64,000 bases of DNA. Source: Oikopleura dioica. Lineage: Eukaryota > Chordata > Appendicularia > Copelata > Oikopleuridae. The notes below the pieces were generated by a model. It worked only from the letters and a program-made list of their open reading frames with translations, was not told where the DNA came from and did not search any database. Every line of letters begins with the position of its first letter. Positions within the stretch are counted from its first letter, which is position 1. The stretch spans positions 12,834,501-12,898,500 of the forward strand of contig OU015569.1 of NCBI GenBank assembly GCA_907165135.1, read 5' to 3'. Positions 38,738 to 49,460 of the stretch are shown one piece after another. The position numbers and the translations under genes were made by a program.

Positions 38738-40264
38738 CCGTGTTAAAAACAGTTTTAACTTGTGTCTTGTTCGCCCTAAATTCTCCAATCTAAGTTATTT
38801 TCTACTCTTCACCTAACTAGTTAGTAGGGGCTGTAAAAGAGAGAACAGTTTAAACTCAAATCATCTAAATTTGCCGAATTGTTTCTGGCAGTAACTTAGA
38901 CCAAGATAAAATAAACAGAAACGACTCATCAAAATTTAAACTACTAAAGTTCTCCTGCTAAAGTTAGACTCAACATCTCCTCCTCCTCTCATCTCCTGCG
39001 TTACTTTTGCGTATTCCCGCTATTTCGTTTTTTGTTAGAGAAACTTGTAATAATAGCCGCGGCAGTTGCTCTGAACTGAATCCATCTCTGTCCATTTTTG
39101 TGAATTGAAAAATGAAAACTGTTTCTTTTTAAACTATTGCTCTGCCGCGCTTCTTACCCTGCCCTGTACCACCACCGAGCGGTTACTCCTTCTCTTGACG
39201 TCATCTCGACTGGCCAAAATCTCTACTTGGCCGAAAAAAGGGAAAAGACCTCCAAAATAGCTTTTTAAATTTTAAGAAATACTTTCTTGACTTAAAAATG
39301 CCCTGTTTTCAACTTGAAAAAGCCTGAACCCGACAGATTTATTAGACTTCTTCACAATTTTTGAAACTGATCGAAAAGAACGGTCCCTTTCTATCCCACC
39401 ACTGGAGGAGTCAAAACTCCTCCATCAGATAAACCAGGTCCTATGTTGGCTACTTATTGCTCTGGCACAGACTACTTTGGCTCTTTCCTGTAAAAAATTA
39501 AATTATTGACTCAATTGTACTATACTCTATTTTGTTTCTCGCCAGAAAGCAAAAGAGCGAGCATAAGGCCGGTTACGTAATCGTGCAAGCCCGTGCGTAC
39601 CCTAGAACCTACTCAAGAATCCACGATCCGAGTACGTCCAGTCGGGCTTCTCTGTCATTACTGTACAAGCGGCCTGGCTGCGCGCTACTCGAGACAGTAA
39701 AAATAAACTCGAAAGAGAACTCGCTCTTCGAGTAAATCGGTGCCTAACTCCAACGGCTAGTAACTGGCACAGTAACTGACTGAAGCGACAACGACAAAAA
39801 TGTAAATTCACGCGCGCAGAGCCAGCTACTACGCTCAAAGTTGGAGTCGCACCGAAAACCCCACGAGCGGCGCTGTTTCCAAGAACGCGCTCGTGCCCCG
39901 CTTCAACTCCCACCGTCCCGCAATTTACCTCAAATTGTACCCGCTATGAGAATAGCCAATTTAATTTAAGAGCAATCGAACTCGTCTTATTTATTATTAT
40001 TTATCATTACTGAATTTACGCGTATTTATTCCTTTTTTACTATAAGTGTGCCCTTGGCTTCTTTTCCTAGAATTCCGATAACTGTTAGCTTCTATTTCCA
40101 TTATTATTATTTTTATCATTATTTAGTAAGTAACTTAGTGACAACTTCTTACTCCCCTGCTTATTTTCTCGAAAAATCAAATTGTGTACTCTTTCTCAAA
40201 GCACCCTCAAGTGGTTAATAAATAGACTGAGTGGGAAAAAGAGCTCGATTATGTTTCATATATT
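38738..40264. other. Convergent intergenic region, no gene found
   Basis: Lies between the 3' ends of the importin fragment (+) and the gene at 40265 (-). 39530-39920 is more GC-rich with short open frames on both strands, none with domain or splice support. Confidence 0.45.
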
Positions 40265-40655
40265 TCATTCATAGTCTCGATCATCGACATATCCGCCGTA
40301 GTTGTCAGCAGAAACAGGATTTACGTACTCGCCTCGTTGGCTAAGCTTCGTTGTCAGGATTTTGTCAGAATCAAATTCAGCGACAGAAGAACGATGAAGC
40401 TAACTTGCCTTATTTTCATTCTTGATCATCAGAAGTTCTTGCTGCAGAAGCTCAATTCCGAGTTCTGTTCCGAATGATCTTTTAGGAAGACAGGTTTGAT
40501 TCCAAGATCGAGTTTGTGAATAATCGGCTTGAGAACAGGGTCATCTTTCATCAGGCAGACATTGGGAACTCGTTTGTCAGGTATGTTTGAAACAAGCGGA
40601 TCTAGCCCGTTCTCCAGCTTTTCTGGTATTCTTTTGTAATGTTCGAAAAACTTGA
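40265..40655 (-). CDS. 3' exons of an unrecognised gene with a Tyr-rich tail
   Basis: Exons 40655-40409 and 40345-40265 (TGA). The tail holds three spaced tyrosines (EYVNPVSADNYGGYVDD), reminiscent of phosphotyrosine docking motifs. The joining intron has a GC donor (AATAAG/GCAAGT). One frame correction is needed near 40485 in AAAA (one A short). Upstream exons were not resolved; no family recognised. Confidence 0.45.
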
Positions 40656-40764
40656 CTAAAGAACTTGAATTGCAAATGTTTCGATTCCGCGAAAAACTTA
40701 TGTCGCTCTTCCGAGTTTTTGCCGCCAAAAGGATGATATCCGCTCGAAAGGTTGTAGGCGGTCA

Positions 40765-40905
40765 CCTGGGCAGAACTGTCCAGGAAGTCCAATTTGCTTT
40801 CCTGGACAGTTTCTGCACAGGAACTGAGGGCACAGTTTTCCTGGACAGTGCTCTGTCCAGGAAAGGTGTTCTGAAGTTCCTGGACAGCGCCTGTCCAGGT
40901 CACAA
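40765..40905. repeat. Cluster of CCTGGACAG motifs in both orientations
   Basis: CTGTCCAGGA or TCCTGGACAG occurs at least six times in 140 bp, on both strands, at irregular spacing; several pair as hairpins. Confidence 0.8.
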
Positions 40906-41084
40906 CATTTTACCATCCATAGTTCCTAGCCAGTTTTCCCCCGTCGAAATAAACAAATTCTTAAATCTTGAGACTCTTCAACGTCTATGTTTGTATTTTT
41001 CAACATGTCTAGCACTTCATTTTAGTGACTACAATATCTATCTATCAAACAGAACTAAGCCGTGAGAGTTGACGTTCTCCACGG

Positions 41085-42906
41085 GTCAATTTTGACGGAG
41101 TCCGACTGAAGTTAACCGAGAGAAGTGAACTTCTCCTCGGATCAGTTTAGACGGAGGTCTGAATGAAGTGAACAGAGAAAGGCGACCTTCTCCTCGGGCC
41201 CCTTTGGCCGGGGGTCCGACTGAACTTAGCAGAGAGAGGTGACATTCTTCTCGGGTCAAATTGGCCGGACGTCCGACTTAACTTGACCGAGAGAGGTGAC
41301 CTTCTCCTTGGGTCAGTTTCTGCCGATGGTACAACAGAACTAAGCCGAGAGAGATGACCTTCTCCTCGGGTCAGTTAAGCGGGGGTCCGAGTGAACTGAA
41401 TAGAAGAGGTTATCTTCTCCTTGGGTCAGTTTGGCCGGATGTCCGACTGAGCTGAACCGAGTGAGGTGACCTTCTTCTCGGGTTAGTTTTGCCGGGGGTT
41501 CGACTGAACTTAATCGAGAGAGGTGACCTACGCCTCTTGTCAAGTTGGCATGGGGTCCGACTGAATTGAACCGATGGAGTTGACCTTCTTCTCGGGTCAA
41601 TTCGGCCGGAGGACCGACTTAACTGGACCGAGAAAAGTGACTTTTTCCGGGGGGCGGGCGGCTACGTTACAAATTTGTAACGCCGTTACAATTTTGTAAC
41701 GCCGTTACAAGAATTCAGATTTTTTTCGCAATAAAAATTATTTTCCATTCCGTAATTTTTATTATTTTGGACAGAATAAGCGATAAGGTGTACTTAAATG
41801 TAGTTTCCTTTAATTCAAGCGCGAAGCGCACACTCGTTCAATGATTTTGATTTTGAATTTTTGTAACGCCGTTACAATTTTAACTACTTGTTACGTAGCC
41901 GCCCTACACCCCCTTTTCCTCTGGTCAGTTTTGGCGGAGGTCAAACTGAACTGAGCCGAGAGAGGTGATCTTCTCCTCGGGGCAGTTTGGCCGGGGGTCC
42001 GACGTAACTAAAGTTAAGTTATGTCGGACGTCCGGCCAATTTGACCTGAGAAGAATGTCACCTCTCTCTGCTAAGTTCAGTCGGACCCCCGGCCAAAGGG
42101 GCCCGAGGAGAAGGTCGCCTTTCTCTGTTCACTTCAGTCAGACCTCCGTCTAAACTGATCCGAGGAGAAGTTCACTTCTCTCGGTTCACTTCAGTCGGAC
42201 TCCGTCAAAATTGACCCGGGGAGAACGTCAACTCTCACGGCTTAGTTCTCTTTGACCATCGGCAAAATCTGACCCAAAGAGAAGGTTACCTCACTCGGTC
42301 CAGTTTAGTCGGAACCCCGCCATACTGACCCGAGGAGAAGGTCACTCCTCAAGGTTCAGTATAAAACCCCGGCCAAACTGACAAAAGGAGAAGGTCACCT
42401 CTCTCGGTTCAATTCAGTCGGGCCCACGCCAAATTGACTCGAGGAGAATATCACCTCTCTCAGTTTAATTCAGTCGGACCCTGGCAAAACTGTTAAGAGA
42501 GGTCAACTCTCTCTGTCCACTTAAGTCGGACAACCGGCCAACTTGACCCGAGAAGAAGGTCATCTTTCTCGGTTCCGTTCAGTCTTATGCCCGGCCAAAT
42601 TGATCCGAGGAGAAGGTCACCTCTCTCGGCTTAGTTCTGTTGGACCATCGGCAAAATCTGACCCAAGGAGATGGTCACCTCTCTTGGTCCATTAAAGTCG
42701 GACAACCGGCAAACTTGACCCGAGAAGGAGATCATCTCTCCCGGTTTCATTTAGTTGGACCCCCGCCATTCTGACCCGAGGAGAAGGTCACCTCTCTCGG
42801 TTTGGTTCAGTCTGAACCACGGCCAGCTGACCCGGGGAAAAGGTCACCTCTCTCGGTTCAGTAAAATTGGACCATCGGCTAAACTGACCCGAGGAGAAGA
42901 CAACCT
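41085..42906. repeat. 57-bp satellite, block 1, with an orientation switch
   Basis: Diverged ~57-bp units, consensus parts GAGGAGAAGGTCACCTCTCT and GGTTCAGTTCAGTCGGACCC. Units before ~42010 run in one orientation and those after in the other. 41058-41280 and 42020-42245 are near-complete inverted copies. The period is a multiple of three, so 19-residue repeat ORFs open by chance. Confidence 0.9.
41650..41910. mobile_element. Inverted-repeat element inside the 57-bp satellite
   Basis: Ends GGGCGGCTACGTTACAA and TGTTACGTAGCCGCCC; internal repeated palindromes TTGTAACGCCGTTACAA. About 260 bp. Confidence 0.8.
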
Positions 42907-42912
42907 CTATCG

Positions 42913-43640
42913 GTTAAGACCCGGTTAGGTTGTGCCGCGGCGAACTTGCTCGCCGATATTCTTGGGAATAAGATTTTTGTAATTTTCTTTTTGTAAAGGA
43001 TATCTACAGTTCTTCAGCTTTCCTATTCAGTTTTCCGTTTTTCTCTATAACCACTCATTGATGAGCTAGATCAAAAAGGGAGCGCAACTTCAAAAGGCAT
43101 CAAGTCCTGCAAATTTTATTTTATCTTTCAGAAACCTGCACCATTAAAAAGCCCATTAAATTGACCAGATTCCACCTAATGCGCAAAACCTCTCATTACT
43201 TATTTCGGATTAAAAGCTGATTAACCAAAGAACTTAGCGCGCTCAGCACGGCAGGACGCTATTTTGGGCTCCCGAGACATGATTCCTGCTGGGCGCGCGT
43301 TAGGAATTTTTGTTTGTATGACCTGTATCGCTTATTAGTACTGTTTCAATTTTGCGCATTAGGTGGAATCTGAGGGAAATTCGGACCATGGGCTTTTAAA
43401 TGGTGCAGGTTTCTGAAAGATAAAATAATATTTGCAGGACTTGATGCCTTTGAAGTTGCGCTCCCCTTTTTTGATCTAGCTCATCAATGAGTGGTTATAG
43501 AGAAAAACGGAAAACTGAATAGGAAAGCTGAAGAACTGTAGATATCCTTTACAAAAAGAAAATAACAAAAATCTTATTCCCAAGAATATCGGCGAGCGCT
43601 TGAAGTTCGGCGCGGCGCTACCTAACCGGGTCCCTTAAGT
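42913..43640. mobile_element. ~720-bp foldback element flanked by TTAA
   Basis: Long arms (~250-300 bp) from GACCCGGTTAGGT to CTAACCGGGTCCC, for example GAACTGTAGATATCCTTTAC against GTAAAGGATATCTACAGTTC. TTAA occurs just outside both ends. No coding capacity. It splits the 57-bp satellite. Confidence 0.88.
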
Positions 43641-45867
43641 TCAGTCAGACCCCATTCCAACTTGACCCGAGAAGAAGATTACCTCTCTCGGTTCAGTTTA
43701 GTTGGATCATCGGCCGAACTGACCCGAGGAGAAGGTCAACTACATCGGTTCAGCTCAGTCGGACCCCATGCAAACTTGACCCGAGGAGAAGGTCACCTCT
43801 CTCGGTTTAGTTCAGTCGGACCCCGGCAAAACTGACCCGAGGAGAAGGTCATCTCTCTCGGCTTAGTTCTGTTGGACCATCGGCAAAAACTGACCCAAGG
43901 AGAAGGTCACCTCTCTCGGTCCAGTTAAGTCGGACGTCCGGCCAACTTGACCCGAGAAGAAGGTCACCTCTCTCTGTTAAGTTCAGTCGGACCCCCGGCC
44001 AAAGGGACCCGAGGAGAAGGTCGCCTTTCTCTGTTCACTTCAGTCAGACCTCCGTCTAAACTGATCCGAGGAGAAGGTCACCTCTCTCGGTTTAGTTCAG
44101 TCGGACCCCGGCCAAATTGACCCGAGGAGAACGTCACCTCTCTCGGCTCAGTTCAGTTTGACCATCGGCCAAATCTGACCCGAGGAGAAGGTCACCTCAC
44201 TCGGTCCAGTTTAGTCGGAACCCCGCCATACTGACCCGAGGAGAAGGTCACTTCTAAAGGTTCAGTATCGGACCCCGGCAAAACTGACAAAAGGAGAAGG
44301 TCATCTCTCTCGGTTCAATTAGTCGGGCCCACGCCAAATTGACTCGAGGAGAATGTAACCTCTCTCAGTTTAGTTCAGTCGGACCCTGGCAAAACTTATA
44401 AGAGAGAGGTCAACTCTCTCGGTCCAGTTAAGTCGGACAACCGGCCAACTTGACCCGAGAAGAAGGTCATCTCTCTCGGTTCCGTTCAGTCTTATGCCCG
44501 GCCAAACTGACCCGAGGAGAAGGTTACCTCTCTCGGCTTAGTTCTGTTGGACCATCGGCAAAATCTGACCCAAGGAGAAGGTCACCTCTCTCGGTCCAGT
44601 TAAGTCGGACAACCGGCCAACTTGACCCGAGAAGAAGGTCATCTCTCTCGGTTCCGTTCAGTCTTATGCCCGGCCAAACTGAGCCGAGGGGAAGGTCACC
44701 TCTCTCGGCTTAGTTCTGTTGGACCATCGGCAAAATCTGACCCAAGGAGAAGGTCACCTCTCTGGGTCCTGTTAAGTCGGACAACCGGCCAACTTGACCC
44801 GAGAAGGAGATCATCTCTCTCGGTTTCGTTAAGTTGGACCCCCGTCATTCTGACCCGAGGAGAAGGTCACCTCTCTCGGTTTGGTTCAGTCTAAACCCCG
44901 GCCGAACTGACCCGAGGAGAAGGTTAACTACATCGGTACAGCTCAGTCGGACCCCATGCAAACTTGACCCGAAGATAAGGTGATCCCTCTCGGCTTTGTT
45001 CTGTTGGACCATCGGCAAAAACTGACTCAAGGAGAAGGTCACCTCTCTCGGTTCAGTTAAGTCGGACCCCCGCCACAATTTACCCGAACAGGTCAGCTCG
45101 CTCGGTTCAGTCAAGTCGGAACCCCAACAAATTCACCCGAGGAGAAGGTCACCTCTCTCAATTAAGTTCAGTCCGACCCCGGCTATACCGACCCGAGGAA
45201 AAATTACCTTTCTCGGTTTAGTTCAGTCGAACCTCCGCCAAAACCGACCCGAGGAGAACGTCACCCTTCTGGGTTCAGATCCGTCGGACCCCAAGGAAAA
45301 CTTACCCGAGGAGAAGGTCATCTCTCTCTGTTCTTAGTTCTGTTGGACCATCGGCAAAACTGACCCAAGAAGACGGTCAACTCTCTCGGTCCAGTTAAGT
45401 CGGACAACGGGTTATTTTGACCCAAGAAGAAGGTCAACTCTCTCGGTTCCGTTCATGTGGACTTCCGCCATAACGGCCCGAGAAGAAGGTCACCTCTCTC
45501 GGTTCAGTTCAGTCTTATGCCCGGCCGAACTGTACCGATGTAGTTGACCTTCTCCTCGGGTCAGTTCGGCCGATGATCCAACTTAACTGAACCGAGAGAG
45601 GTAATCTTCTTCTCGGGTCAAGTTGGCATGGGGTCTGACTGAACTTAACCGATAGAGGTGGCCTTCTCCTCGGGTCAGTTTAGCCGATGGTCCAACTTTA
45701 CTGAACCGAGAGAGACGACCTTTTCCTCGGGTCAGCTGGCCGGGATTTAGACTGAACCAAACCGAGAGAGGTGACCTTTTCCTCGGGTCAGAATGACGGG
45801 GGTCCAACTAAACGAAACCGAGAGAGATGATCTCCTTCTCGGGTCAAGCTGGCCGGTTGTCCTAACC
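43641..45867. repeat. 57-bp satellite, block 2
   Basis: Mostly one orientation up to ~45535, then inverted. Some pairs of units recur as higher-order blocks (44400-44560 and 44570-44700 are near-identical). Confidence 0.9.
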
Positions 45868-46045
45868 CAAAATTTCCGCCTTCTATCTCATCTCTCTGTT
45901 TTGCTGCCTGTTTCACTACGCCCCAGAAAACATTCTTTTAGTTGTATCTGGACCGCGGAATTTGAAAAAAATCAAACCAGCAACGCCGCTTCAAACCCGC
46001 TAGAAGTCATGCTCAGCCACCTCGAGCGGCCGACCAAGCCAGGGA
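45868..46045. other. Unique insert in the 57-bp satellite
   Basis: About 175 bp without satellite similarity (TTCTATCTCATCTCTCTGTT; CACCTCGAGCGGCCGACC). Origin unknown. Confidence 0.5.
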
Positions 46046-47035
46046 CCCAGAGAGGTGACCTTCTCCTTGGGTCAGATTTTGCCGATGGTCCAACAGAACT
46101 AAGCCGAGAGAGGTGACCTTCGTCTCGGGTCAATTTGGCCGGGCATGAGACTGAACGGAACCGAGAGAGATGACCTTCTTCTCGGGTCAAGTTCTTCTCG
46201 GTATAAGTTTTGCCAGGGTCCGACTGAATTAAACTGAGAGAGGCGACATTCTCCTCGAGTCAATTTGGCGTGGGCCCGACTGAATTGAACCGAGAGAGGT
46301 GACCTTCTCTTTTGTCAGTTTGGCCGGGGTTTTATACTGAACCTTGAGGAGTGACTTTCTCCTCGGGTCAGTATGGCGGGGTTCCGACTAAACTGGACCG
46401 AGTGAGGTGACCTTCTCTTTGGGTCAGATTTTGCCGATGGTCAAAGAGAACTAAGCCGTGAGAGTTGACGTTCTCCCCGGGTCAATTTTGACGGAGTCCG
46501 ACTGAAGTAAACCGAGAGAAGTGAACTTCTCCTCGGATCAGTTTAGACGGAGGTCTGACTGAAGTGAACAGAGAGAGGTGACATTCTTCTCGGGTCAAAT
46601 TGGCCGGACGTCCGACTTAACTTGACCGAGAGAGGTGACCTTCTCCTTGGGTCAGTTTCTGCCGATGGTACAACAGAACTAAGCCGAGAGATGACCTTCT
46701 CCTCGGGTCAGTTAAGCGGGGGTCCGAGTGAACTGAATAGAAGAGGTTATCTTCTCCTTGGGTCAGTTTGGCCGGATGTCCGACTGAGCTGAACCGAGTG
46801 AGGTGATCTTCTCCTCGGGTCAGTTTGGCCGGGGGTCCGACGTAACTAAAGTTAAGTTAAGTCGGACGTCCGGCCAATTTGACCTGAGAAGAATGTCACC
46901 TCTCTCTGCTAAGTTCAGTCGGACCCCGGCCAAAGGGACCCGAGGAGAAGGTCGCCTTTCTCTATTTACTTCAGTCAGACCCCCGTCATAATTGATACGA
47001 GGAGAAGGTCACCTCTCTCGGTGAAGTTCTGAGCC
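46046..47035. repeat. 57-bp satellite, block 3
   Basis: Starts in the inverse orientation and switches near 46860. 46440-46900 repeats the higher-order segment at 41060-42060 closely, including the CCGACGTAACTAAAGTTAAG junction. Confidence 0.9.
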
Positions 47036-48400
47036 TCTCAAAGCCAACAGAAAAAAAATTTTTTTTTCGATGGTCATCGTTATCATGAATCGCCCAAAAA
47101 CGAGGTCAAAATTTTGAAATTTCGTTTTTTGCTCTAATTTTATTTGCAGCGTTTCTGCCGTCTTCCGAGCGTCATTTTGGTTGATTCTGAGCTTCTCAAA
47201 TCCAACAGAAAAAAAAATTCAAAAAAAAATTTTTTTTTTCGATGGTCATCGTTATCATGAATCGCCCAAAAACGAGGTCAAAATTTTGAAATTTCGTTTT
47301 TTGCCCTTGTTTTATTTGCAGCGTTTCTGCCGTCATCCGAGCTTTATTCTGGTTGATTCTGAGCCTCTCGAACCCAACAGAAAATAAATTCAAAAAAAAA
47401 TTTTTTTTCGATGGTCATCGTTATCATGAATCGCCCAAAAACGAGGTCAAAATTTTGAAATTTCGTTTTTAGCCCTTATTTTATTTGCAGCGTTTCTGCC
47501 GTCATCCGAGCGTCATTTTGGTTGATTCTGAGCCTCTCAAGCCCAACAGAAAAAACTAAAAAATTTTTTCGATGGTCATCGTTATCATGAATCGCCCAAA
47601 AACGAGGTCAAAATTTTGAAAGTTCGTTTTTGCCCTAATTTTATTTGCAGCGTTTCTGCCGTCATCCGAGCGTCATTTTGGTTGATTCTGAGCTTCTCAA
47701 ACCCAACAGAAAAAAAAATTCAAAACAAAAATTTTTTTTCGATGGTCATCGTTATCATGAATCGCCCAAAAACGAGGTCAAAATTTTGAAAATTCGTTTT
47801 TTGCCTTAATTTTATTTGCAGCGTTTCTGCCGTCTTCCGAGCGTCATTTTGGTTGACTTTGAGCCTCATAAACCCAACAGAAAAAATTCAAAAAATTTTT
47901 TTCGATGGTCATCGTTATCATGAATCGCCCAAATACGAGGTCAAAATTTTGAAATTTCGTTTTTTGCCCTTATTTTTTGCAGCGTTTCTGCCGTCTTCCG
48001 AGCGTCATTTTGGTTGACTCTGAGCCTCATAAACCCAACAGAAAAAAATTCAAAAAATTTTTTTCGATGGTCATCGTTATCATGAATCGCCCAAAAACGA
48101 GGTCAAAATTTTGAAATTTCGTTTTTGCCCTAATTTTATTTGCAGCGTTTCTGCCGTCTTCCGAGCGTCATTTTGGTTGATTCTGAGCCTCTCAAACCCA
48201 ACAGAAAAAAATTCAAAAAAATTTTTTTCGATGGTCATCGTTATCATGAATCGCCCAAAAACGAGGTCAAAATTTTGAAATTTCGTTTTTGCCCTTATTT
48301 TATTCGCAGCGTTTCTGCCGTCTTCCGAGCGTCATTTTGGTTGATTCTGAGCCTCTCAAACCCAACAGAAAAAATTCAAAAAAATTTTTTCGATGGTCAT
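47036..48400 (+). repeat. ~165-bp satellite, left part
   Basis: About eight units of 161-172 bp marked by CGATGGTCATCGTTATCATG, at 47068, 47240, 47409, 47570, 47740, 47903, 48065 and 48229. Length varies mainly through an A-run next to a T-run. Interrupted at 48400 by the retrotransposon. Confidence 0.95.
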
Positions 48401-49421
48401 TGATGCCGCTCTATAAATCTCTAAGCTAGCTAACTTGCAAGGGAGACACTAAAATTCGGAAATCGGCGCTTTTGTATTTGGTTAGATAGAGAGTGATTTT
48501 CAAATTTCAGAAATTTCAAATTTCTTTTCGCGCAGCTGCGTTTCTTTCCAAATAAGGCGCAGCGCTTTTCGCGCTATTGTTTTTCTTTCCAAATATGGCG
48601 CAGCGCTTTCGCGCATTTGTGTCTTCGTTGTTTTCAATTTTCCAAGCAGCCGATTCCGAGCAAGAATTTTCTTATCAAAGGTCAACTTCCCACGATGTGG
48701 CCATATCACTTTGATAAGAATCGTTATCAGTCCATTATCCGAAGTCGTAGTCAGTCCAAGCAGTTGTCATCGTCGTTGTAGAAGAAGTTGTCGTTTTTGC
48801 AGAAAGCTGCGGTTTTGTCGTAAATTCAGGAGATAGCCAATCATCCTGAAATCGAGCCAAAAAGGTGTTTCAAACAATAACGCCTACCAGGAGCAGTTAC
48901 TGACAGCGCCATCCCGCGGGGCACGGGGACACACTGTCAAGCCGCAAATGCGGAACTCGGCTGGGGATGAGAGAACATACAACTTGTTCTAATTAAAATT
49001 ACTGAAGCAGTCCGTCGTTTTAATCGTTTTTGGATCGTCAGCGTCGTCGAGAAGAATCAAGGAAGAGAATCGTTTTTTAAGAAGAAAATAAATGTTGTTA
49101 CTGTAACTAGAAAAGATGTTTAGTAGTAGATGATAAGAGTATGATTATAATTGAGTCCTAAAAGCGTGAATATTAACGCCCGAAGACGGTTGGCTAATGT
49201 GCCTTTAAATGATGTGAAATAGCGCGTACGCTACAAGAAGAAGGGATTATGATGTACTCATGCAAGCATTCCACAGAATTGGCTCAAGATTCCGTGTTTA
49301 ACAGTCCGTTTGTGACAATTACAAAAATCTATCCGAGTTAGCGAAGCTGGCCGTGAATTAAATGAATTCGATTTTATTATATTTTTTTTATCTTTTGATG
49401 TTCTTCCGTTAACTGGTATTA
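48401..49421 (-). repeat. 3' LTR
   Basis: 1,021 bp; plus-strand ends TGATGCCGCTC and CTGGTATTA. Differs from the other LTR at, for example, GGTTAGATAG/GGTAAGATAG, CATTCCAC/CATTTCAC and TTTATCT/TTTGTCT. No clean polypurine tract was seen beside it. Confidence 0.93.
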
Positions 49422-49460
49422 GTATGGCCCTACTAGGGCATCTTTTATTTTGAGCATCTT

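Noticed and set aside
39602-39913. Minus-strand 103-aa ORF in the convergent spacer
   Set aside because: No start context, domain or splice sites; GC-rich sequence opens frames by chance.
44450-45114. Open frames of 80-107 aa with 19-residue repeats
   Set aside because: They follow from a 57-bp satellite whose period is a multiple of three. Frames open on both strands and break at random.
48500-48709. 69-aa ORF found in both LTRs
   Set aside because: Present twice only because the LTRs are copies; no domain, and Ty3/gypsy LTRs do not normally code.
49430-49460. Polypurine tract beside the 3' LTR
   Set aside because: The stretch before the LTR on the minus strand is mixed (GCCCTAGTAGGGCC); no convincing purine run.
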